NCBI GenBank assembly: GCA_020444005.1
Contig: JAHLLU010000171.1
Location: forward strand, 1-5,065
Reading direction: 5' to 3'
DNA from: an archaeon
Lineage (GTDB): Archaea > Thermoproteota > Bathyarchaeia > TCS64
Length of the DNA: 5,065 bases
A program made the translations under genes and the position numbers. The notes under the pieces are model-generated. The model was not told where the DNA came from, made no database searches, and saw only the letters and a list, made by a program, of their open reading frames with translations. Shown piece by piece: positions 1 through 4,348 of the stretch. Positions within the stretch are counted from its first letter, which is position 1, and every line of letters begins with the position of its first letter.

Positions 1-1170
1 AGAAACACTCGGAATACCAGATACCCGCCAATCAAAGGACGTCGAAAATAGATATTCCCTTTTCCATTCCTCAAACGTAATATTTGGATCATAATCATAG
101 ACTGAAGAGGGGTATTTTTCCTTCCAATCGAGAAACATTTGCAAATCTCTGTTATACTCATAAGTATATATCTCGTAATCTCCAGCTAGGTTATCAACTA
201 TCCCTGGAGGTCCATAAGATTCACCTGAACAAAGATTGGTTGCTTCAATGGCAACCAAGCCATCTGAAGTAATAACTTGAACCCACATATGAGAATCGTT
301 TTCTACTAAATACGCTTGAAACCCAGCACCCTCTAAAAGCCATTCAAGCAATGCACTAGAATCACTACAATCAAAACTATTCGCTGAATAAACAGGAAAC
401 TGCAGTTTACTCAGAAAATGAAATAACGATTCAATGCTATGATCTTCAGGCAATCCATATGTCTCTTTAACATATTTTCGTGCAAAAGAGTAATAATAAT
501 CAGGGCGGTCTAATACAACATCAGGTTTCTCAACCACAATGATTCGACTGAAATTAACATCCAAACCATTAATCTTGAAAAGATAGGAACCTGAAATATT
601 TTGATAAAATGTAAACTGAAATTCCTTAAGTTCTTTAGGATTAAAAAAGAGACTTTGTGATTCAATAAATTCATCATCGAGGTAAACCTCAATTTCATAT
701 GTATTATTTTGATCACCAGTATTTTCTAAAAAATAATGAACAGTAATATTTTCTCCAATCCATGCAGAATAAGGAGTTACTGTATATGACTTGCATATCA
801 GATGAGCCCCTGTAAATCTTTGAACGATATCATCTCCTATGTTTGAGGCTTCATTTTTTAAATTAAAAACAAGTTCTTTAAAATCGGAAGGATACTGAAG
901 GACAACAATTGAAGATAATCCCAATATTATGAGTACAACAGTTAACCATATGCGTGCACTTTTTGGTCTATACCCTGAATAGCTATGCCTAGAATACGAG
1001 ATATTACTTGAAGTAGATTGATTAGAGTATTTATTCTTAGAATTTTGATTTTGGGTTGCTGTACATTTATGCCTTTCATGTTGACCATGCTCTACACAAA
1101 ATATTTTTCCACAGTATGGACAGGTAATTGGTTTTTCTACTTTAACACCACAATATGCACATCTTGCCAA
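1..1170 (-). CDS. AN1 zinc finger / single TM / CARDB-like / transglutaminase-like membrane protein (3' end off window)
   Basis: Open frame of 390 codons from a TTG start to the left edge of the window with no stop, so the C-terminus is missing. Residues 4-36 match the AN1 zinc-finger spacing exactly: C4-x2-C7-x9-C17-x2-C20-x4-C25-x2-H28-x5-H34-x-C36. A polar Ser/Asn/Gln/Tyr-rich linker (37-70) leads to one hydrophobic helix (about 74-92). An Ig-like CARDB-type domain follows (about 121-215, with an ENTGDQNNTYEIEVYLDDE stretch). Then comes a transglutaminase-like domain with a probable triad of C268 (in FDCSDSSALL), H294 (in DSHMWVQV) and E309 (in VAIEATN). The predicted topology is AN1 in the cytoplasm and the enzyme-like domain outside. 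The superfamily includes proteases, amidases and crosslinking enzymes, so the reaction cannot be named. The TTG start is forced by an in-frame TGA four codons upstream and is preceded by a Shine-Dalgarno sequence. It is probably co-transcribed with the gene at 1232-2044. Domain calls were made by eye. Confidence 0.85.
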   Translation of the reverse strand, partial: MARCAYCGVKVEKPITCPYCGKIFCVEHGQHERHKCTATQNQNSKNKYSNQSTSSNISYSRHSYSGYRPKSARIWLTVVLIILGLSSIVVLQYPSDFKELVFNLKNEASNIGDDIVQRFTGAHLICKSYTVTPYSAWIGENITVHYFLENTGDQNNTYEIEVYLDDEFIESQSLFFNPKELKEFQFTFYQNISGSYLFKINGLDVNFSRIIVVEKPDVVLDRPDYYYSFARKYVKETYGLPEDHSIESLFHFLSKLQFPVYSANSFDCSDSSALLEWLLEGAGFQAYLVENDSHMWVQVITSDGLVAIEATNLCSGESYGPPGIVDNLAGDYEIYTYEYNRDLQMFLDWKEKYPSSVYDYDPNITFEEWKREYLFSTSFDWRVSGIPSVS

Positions 1171-1176
1171 TATACT

Positions 1177-1183
1177 ACCTCAC
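1177..1183 (-). promoter_or_regulatory. Shine-Dalgarno site deciding a TTG start
   Basis: Minus-strand GTGAGGT lies 6 nt before the TTG at 1170 and contains GAGGT, complementary to the archaeal 16S rRNA tail. An in-frame TGA just upstream (1182-1180) removes any longer start, so the site fixes the start of the AN1/transglutaminase-like gene. A real ribosome-binding site here also fits translation from a longer mRNA that carries the upstream gene. Confidence 0.6.
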
Positions 1184-1231
1184 TAATTTAAGAAAACACG
1201 AAACTGAACCATAGTAAGTAGTAGCCATCGT

Positions 1232-2044
1232 TTAAACTCTCCAAGAGTTATGAGTTCTATTAAGTTCTCGCTGTGCCATCTCCCAATTATGTCTAATAAC
1301 CTCTTTTCGTATATTATCTAAAGTTAATTCATCTACCGAATATCTTGTTTTGAAGTAATCCAAAATATCATGTAGTTCGTAATAAAGAGGAACATCATTT
1401 CCTTTTATATATGCTAAATCCTCACAGATAGGCTGAAATGTGCCAAAATGCATTTTCATAAAGCACATCTGATTATAATCTGAATCAGACATCGCTAGAA
1501 AATCCTCAAATCTATATCTTTTTTCACGTGGAAGGTGTTTCCTTCTTCGATAGGATACTACTCCTTGACTGATTGTAGTAGTAAATTCATCAACGGTTAT
1601 TGGAAAAATAGATGATAGCTCATCTATTCGACCCAATAAATAATCTCGTTTAGGAATAAGAGAGATATTAGTAATTGCACTAGTTTGTTCAATAGTTTTT
1701 GAGTTAAAGTTAGTTTGAATAGCAGATGATAGTTTATTTAATAGATTATTTTGGTTGGGAACCGATATTTCCTGAGGTTCTTCTTTAGTTTGTATAACTG
1801 GTGCTTCTTTTTGGTCTGATATGGTTTGCGTTTTTCTTTTTCCAGTCTTAATCCAAGCGATTATAGATCCAATGACAGCTAAGAAAAGTGTTAGAAACCC
1901 ACTATTTGCATAATAGGATAAACTTGGTGCAAAATCGCGTATCACAGATTGATTTACGTATATTACTTGATGAAAAATCATAGTTAATACCCAAACTAGG
2001 GCAACATAGAATATTGACCTGAAGTAATCTCGCTCTTCGGTCAT
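1232..2044 (-). CDS. Two-helix membrane protein with unrecognised C-terminal domain
   Basis: This is a 270-aa protein with an ATG start. I do not recognise the family. It has two hydrophobic helices, about 11-30 and 47-65. The second is followed by a basic cluster (KTGKRK, 66-71), which suggests that both termini are cytoplasmic. A polar Glu/Gln/Lys/Ser linker (about 70-115) leads to a soluble region of about 150 residues. That region has a basic patch (SYRRRKHLPREKRYR, 164-178), an acidic/aromatic stretch (FEDFLAMSDSDY) and a helical C-terminus rich in charged and aromatic residues. Only two cysteines are present (194 and 207) and there is no metal-binding or nucleotide-binding motif that I can name. 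It lies 61 nt upstream of the AN1/transglutaminase-like gene on the same strand, so a joint transcript and a shared membrane location are likely. There is no good Shine-Dalgarno sequence, and a TATA-like box about 26 nt before the ATG points to a leaderless mRNA. Confidence 0.85.
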   Translation of the reverse strand: MTEERDYFRSIFYVALVWVLTMIFHQVIYVNQSVIRDFAPSLSYYANSGFLTLFLAVIGSIIAWIKTGKRKTQTISDQKEAPVIQTKEEPQEISVPNQNNLLNKLSSAIQTNFNSKTIEQTSAITNISLIPKRDYLLGRIDELSSIFPITVDEFTTTISQGVVSYRRRKHLPREKRYRFEDFLAMSDSDYNQMCFMKMHFGTFQPICEDLAYIKGNDVPLYYELHDILDYFKTRYSVDELTLDNIRKEVIRHNWEMAQRELNRTHNSWRV

Positions 2045-2064
2045 ATCTCATTATTGAGGGAAAG

Positions 2065-2076
2065 TAATATTAAAAA
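2065..2076 (-). promoter_or_regulatory. TATA-like promoter box, probable leaderless start
   Basis: Minus-strand TTTTTAATATTA is centred about 26 nt before the ATG at 2044. This is the usual distance between an archaeal TATA box and the transcription start, so the mRNA would begin at or next to the ATG. The lack of a useful Shine-Dalgarno sequence there agrees with this. It lies in the 150-bp divergent region shared with the plus-strand membrane-protease gene. Plus-strand A+T-rich stretches at 2111-2118 and 2123-2132 could serve that other gene, but I cannot choose between them. Confidence 0.45.
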
Positions 2077-2185
2077 TTAACAATTAATATTGTGTCATTC
2101 TTTCGAGGGTTTTATACTAACTAAATTTATTAGGATTACGCGGGCACGGGAGTCGTTAAAAACATGCTGATAATATACTGGATAT

Positions 2186-2192
2186 GATGATC
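2186..2192 (+). promoter_or_regulatory. Weak extended Shine-Dalgarno before TTG start
   Basis: GATGATC differs by one base from GGTGATC, the 3' half of the full archaeal Shine-Dalgarno sequence, and ends 2 nt before the TTG at 2195. The reading frame has a TAA at 2171 and no ATG or GTG before the first membrane helix, so TTG is the only plausible start. The two ATGs at 2184 and 2187 are in another frame that stops at once. Confidence 0.4.
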
Positions 2193-2194
2193 AT

Positions 2195-2938
2195 TTGACC
2201 ACCATTAACGCTGTCGCCTATATTTTCTCGGGTACAATCGAGATATTACTTCCACTCGCATTGGGGCTGTATTTTACACGTAGATTTGGTACCAGTTGGA
2301 AGAGTTGGTTCGTAGGTGCTTTGATGTTTCTCGTCAGCCTTGTACGGCTTCCTGTTAATAACTATGTGAATAATGTGATCACTTCTGGCGAGATTACTTA
2401 CACCACGTATCTGATGATCTATTTTGTTGCTTCATTTACAGCGGGTTTGTTTGAGGAGACTGCGCGGTATATTGGGCTAAGGTATCTGATAAAAAAGAAG
2501 GACTATGGGGAAGGCGTCACCTATGGTGCTGGTCACGGTGGTATCGAGTCCATCCTCTTGGTAGGTATCAACATATTGACGATGGGGTTCATACTTCTCA
2601 CAAACCCTGAGTCAATCCCAGAGACGCAGTTATACTCGATTACAATGATGCCTTGGTATCTACCACTCGTTGGGGCATATGAACGAGTGATTTCTATCGC
2701 CATTCATATCAGCTTGTCAGTGATGGTGCTTGAAACCATCAGAACTAAGAACCTAAAATACTACCTCATCGCGGTAGTCACCCACACAGCAATCGATTAC
2801 CTATCAACCTCAGCACTAAACTACAGCATATTATACGCAGAACTAGTATTGACTGGCTTCGCCATAGGATTAACCCAGTGGGCGTACACAAAAATAAAAC
2901 AAGAGCCTACAGATGATACGGCTTCCCTTCAGTCTTAA
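2195..2938 (+). CDS. YhfC-family intramembrane protease-like protein
   Basis: This 247-aa polytopic protein has about seven hydrophobic helices (near 6-27, 37-58, 68-86, 108-134, 150-182, 188-204 and 210-232). The conserved polar motifs sit within or next to the membrane segments: E87-E88-x-x-R91, GAGHGGIES with H114 and E118, ER (163-164) followed by H171, and HTAID with H197 and D201. This pattern is that of the YhfC (DUF2324) family of putative intramembrane peptidases, which resemble CPBP/Abi proteins. The activity and substrate are inferred from the family and have not been shown for this protein. The length is usual for the family and all motif residues are present. A short charged tail (KQEPTDDTASLQS) ends the protein and is encoded inside the oppositely oriented trm112-like gene. 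It is divergent from the two-gene membrane-protein unit on the left, so regulation from a shared promoter region is possible. Confidence 0.8.
   Translation: MTTINAVAYIFSGTIEILLPLALGLYFTRRFGTSWKSWFVGALMFLVSLVRLPVNNYVNNVITSGEITYTTYLMIYFVASFTAGLFEETARYIGLRYLIKKKDYGEGVTYGAGHGGIESILLVGINILTMGFILLTNPESIPETQLYSITMMPWYLPLVGAYERVISIAIHISLSVMVLETIRTKNLKYYLIAVVTHTAIDYLSTSALNYSILYAELVLTGFAIGLTQWAYTKIKQEPTDDTASLQS
2890..2899 (-). terminator. T-run terminator for the Trm112-like gene
   Basis: Minus-strand TTTTATTTTT begins 7 nt after the stop codon of the Trm112-like gene. Archaeal transcription commonly ends at such U-runs without a hairpin. It lies inside the last codons of the opposing membrane-protease gene, where it reads as Lys/Ile-rich codons on the plus strand. 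Confidence 0.45.
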
Positions 2939-3467
2939 CTGAGTCGGGTAGCTTTTCACTCCATTTCTCAAGCCACGCAAGGTCTTTCTCTTGATCTCGC
3001 AGGTCATCAGGCATAAGCTCTGGAATGGTCTCAACTGAGCTACCAATAGGGTACCAGCGTCCACACTCCGGACACCTGAGTAATCCCTCCTCAACCTCGA
3101 TCAGATTGAGATACCTGTATAATACATCCATTCCCTCCGGGTACCTGCTAAGAAGGTTCTCAGCGGATTTATCCTCTTCAAACTCTAGTCTGTTTAGAAA
3201 CTTGAAAACGTCAACGAGAAGCTCAGAAGTATGCACTGACTCTGTGTGATCATTGATCTCCTTCAAGGAAGCCATACTGATGGTTCCATCCATTATCTGT
3301 TTTGCGAGATGCTCATACTGTTTCTGGAAATACTGGCTTGGTTTACCAGCTTCCCGGTTAATCTTGTCAAGTTCTTCGTCGCTCGTTTCCCATGTATAGA
3401 AGTATGCTTCCAAGGGGTGGTGTTTGTCTATTGGACACGCTAGTACATTGAGTAACCATGGCTTCAA
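2907..3467 (-). CDS. Trm112-family methyltransferase activator, long form
   Basis: Trm112 proteins are small zinc-binding partners that stabilise and activate SAM-dependent methyltransferases acting on tRNA, rRNA and translation release factors. The zinc-binding fold is built from both ends of this 186-aa protein: WLLNVLACPIDKH at the N-terminus (C11, H16) and GLLRCPECGRWYPIG at 128-142 (C132, C135), followed by the typical IPELMPDDLR (148-157). About 100 mostly helical, charged residues lie between them. This matches the eukaryote-like architecture, not the bacterial type of about 60 aa. The second N-terminal zinc ligand is not Cys: D14 or H16 takes its place. Some 30 residues extend past the usual end. 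The start is TTG at 3467, the only candidate after an in-frame TAG at 3491-3489. No Shine-Dalgarno sequence is seen. No partner methyltransferase is in the window. The last 32 bp overlap the convergent membrane-protease gene. Confidence 0.85.
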   Translation of the reverse strand: MKPWLLNVLACPIDKHHPLEAYFYTWETSDEELDKINREAGKPSQYFQKQYEHLAKQIMDGTISMASLKEINDHTESVHTSELLVDVFKFLNRLEFEEDKSAENLLSRYPEGMDVLYRYLNLIEVEEGLLRCPECGRWYPIGSSVETIPELMPDDLRDQEKDLAWLEKWSEKLPDSVKTEGKPYHL

Positions 3468-3493
3468 ATATATCGAGAATACTTGAGGCTAGG

Positions 3494-3504
3494 CACATAA
3501 AAAA
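3494..3504 (-). promoter_or_regulatory. TATA-like box for the Trm112-like gene
   Basis: Minus-strand TTTTTTATGTG is centred about 32 nt before the TTG start, which would give a leader of only a few nucleotides. This agrees with the absence of a Shine-Dalgarno sequence. The G/C homopolymer element lies immediately upstream of it. Confidence 0.35.
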
Positions 3505-3509
3505 CAATA

Positions 3510-3534
3510 CCCCAATTGGGGGGGGAGGGGGGGG
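3510..3534. repeat. G8-A-G8 tract joined to CCCCAATTGGGG palindrome
   Basis: The plus strand reads C4, AATT, G8, A, G8. The first 12 bases (3510-3521) form a perfect palindrome. The two G-runs could supply the four GGG blocks of an intramolecular G-quadruplex, and the minus strand is the matching C8-T-C8. It sits directly upstream of the putative TATA box of the Trm112-like gene. The run lengths may carry sequencing error, as is common in homopolymers. Confidence 0.7.
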
Positions 3535-3663
3535 TACAAGCATCCCAGCCATAAACAGGCTTCTTTAATGGAAACCAGCTCCAGAATCAACCAGTTTCAT
3601 TCTCAATCAGCACCAATACGCCGGCTAATCATTACCAAAACGTACACCACCAAATACTACACC

Positions 3664-3681
3664 TTCACACAGGTTCACACA
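3664..3681. repeat. Direct repeat of TTCACACA with 10-bp period
   Basis: TTCACACA occurs at 3664-3671 and again at 3674-3681, two bases apart, so the copies lie about one helical turn from each other. Such spacing suits two protein subunits binding on one face of the DNA, but chance in an A+C-rich spacer is also possible. Confidence 0.45.
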
Positions 3682-3682
3682 A

Positions 3683-3695
3683 GAAAATTATTTTC
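3683..3695. repeat. 13-nt A+T-rich palindrome
   Basis: GAAAAT-T-ATTTTC is a perfect inverted repeat around one central base, starting 2 nt after the direct repeat. It could be an operator, or a TATA-like element in either direction. No adjacent gene starts within 25-30 nt, so its use is unknown. Confidence 0.4.
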
Positions 3696-3782
3696 CCAAA
3701 GTACCCACCAGTAGACACCAAAGCCGCAGGGTTAAACAATAACACCCCTCAGAACCACCCAGATCAACCATGAAATAGTGAC

Positions 3783-3832
3783 AAAAAGCGTCACCTTAAC
3801 AAAGAAAACAGCACCTGTAAGCAGAATAAAAA
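3783..3832 (-). terminator. Staggered T-run terminators after the HMG-CoA reductase operon
   Basis: Directly after the TAG stop at 3835-3833 the minus strand has TTTTTATT (3832-3825). It then has TTTTCTTTG (about 3808-3800), and T5 at 3787-3783 inside the loop of a GTGAC-N7-GTCAC hairpin (3778-3794). Several spaced U-runs downstream of a stop codon are typical of archaeal 3' ends. Confidence 0.5.
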
Positions 3833-4336
3833 CTACTTGAAGAGAGGATACTTCTTCAAGTTAGGGAAAGCAGATTTCGCGAATCTCATCCTTTTCCTGT
3901 CGGCTTTCAGCCAGTTATACATGTCCCAGAAGTTCTTACCCCATTTCTCGGTACGATCCTCTAACGGAGTATAACCAATATTCCGTAACTCATTGGTATA
4001 AGCAAGCTCCACCAGTTCTTGGGCCCTACCCTCTATCTTACCGCGCTCAATAACCTCTTCACCGTATTTTTCAATAAGCGCCTCCGAGGCAACGTTCAAT
4101 ATATCACCTGTACAGATGATGACATTTTCGTTCTCACGAAGCCCCAAACGCTCCATTAACTTTAGAGCGATCCGCTTCGCCTCCACAAGATGCGTTTTAT
4201 CCTTGTAGAGAGGCATCTGGAAATACTTGGTCTCGATAAGGTCATAGATGAAAACATCATCCTCCACCCGGTAAGCCCCAATCACTGTACCAAATAACAG
4301 GTCTCCACTACCCGCGTCATCAATGAGAATAGTCAA
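3833..4336 (-). CDS. Conserved-looking 167-aa protein of unknown function
   Basis: I cannot assign a named family. The protein is soluble, with no membrane segment or signal peptide. It opens with a hydrophobic strand carrying acidic and Gly residues (ILIDDAGSGDLLFGTVIGAY, residues 3-22). Next come a likely strand pair (VFIYDLIETKYF, 28-39), a helix (48-64), a strand ending in an acidic residue (NVIICTGDIL, 71-80), helices to about 113, and a basic/aromatic C-terminus (W132, W137, W142, then many Lys/Arg). The opening and the order of predicted strands recall RNase H-like folds (RNase HII has a DEAGRG motif in its first strand), with D6/D7, D12, D32/E35, D78 and D127 as possible acidic sites. 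This is only a fold guess. It starts 6 nt after the HMG-CoA reductase stop, so it is very probably in the same operon. TTG is the only possible start, because the reductase stop is three codons upstream in the same frame. Confidence 0.75.
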   Translation of the reverse strand: MTILIDDAGSGDLLFGTVIGAYRVEDDVFIYDLIETKYFQMPLYKDKTHLVEAKRIALKLMERLGLRENENVIICTGDILNVASEALIEKYGEEVIERGKIEGRAQELVELAYTNELRNIGYTPLEDRTEKWGKNFWDMYNWLKADRKRMRFAKSAFPNLKKYPLFK

Positions 4337-4340
4337 AAGC

Positions 4341-4348
4341 GATTACCC
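4341..4348 (-). promoter_or_regulatory. Shine-Dalgarno-like site overlapping the upstream stop codon
   Basis: Minus-strand GGGTAATC differs by one base from the GGTGATC part of the archaeal Shine-Dalgarno sequence. It includes the TAA stop of HMG-CoA reductase and ends 4 nt before the TTG of the 167-aa gene. This supports translational coupling of the two genes. Confidence 0.4.

Larger units (their letters stand above)
3468..3832. other. Gene-free spacer, A+C-rich on the plus strand
   Basis: This 365-bp stretch lies between the start of the Trm112-like gene and the end of the 167-aa gene. I see no convincing protein gene, tRNA or C/D-box RNA. In the sample 3601-3780 the plus strand has 70 A, 58 C, 21 G and 31 T (71% A+C), so any transcript reading towards the Trm112-like gene would be U+G-rich. 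It holds T-run terminators on the right, short repeats and a palindrome in the middle, and the G-tract and TATA-like box on the left. Confidence 0.6.

Noticed and set aside
84..716. Short open frames at 84-272 (plus) and 510-716 (minus)
   Set aside because: Both lie inside the AN1/CARDB/transglutaminase-like gene in other frames, whose protein has clear domains. The short frames show no motif.
2130..2165. GC-rich island in the divergent region, considered as a tRNA fragment
   Set aside because: No acceptor or T-arm pairing and no TTCRA-type T-loop motif could be found.
2870..3552. Short frames around the Trm112-like gene (2870-3094 minus, 3025-3249 plus, 3246-3443 plus, 3367-3552 minus)
   Set aside because: They are shadows of the Trm112-like frame. 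The one at 3367-3552 begins by reading the C8-T-C8 tract as poly-proline and then overlaps the conserved Trm112 N-terminus.
3568..3650. Possible C/D-box RNA (ATGA- and CTGA-like bits on the minus strand)
   Set aside because: No proper RTGATGA C box paired with a CTGA D box at suitable spacing was found.
3689..3772. 27-codon minus-strand frame starting with ATG in the spacer
   Set aside because: No Shine-Dalgarno sequence, no properly spaced TATA box and no recognisable motif; its length is expected by chance.
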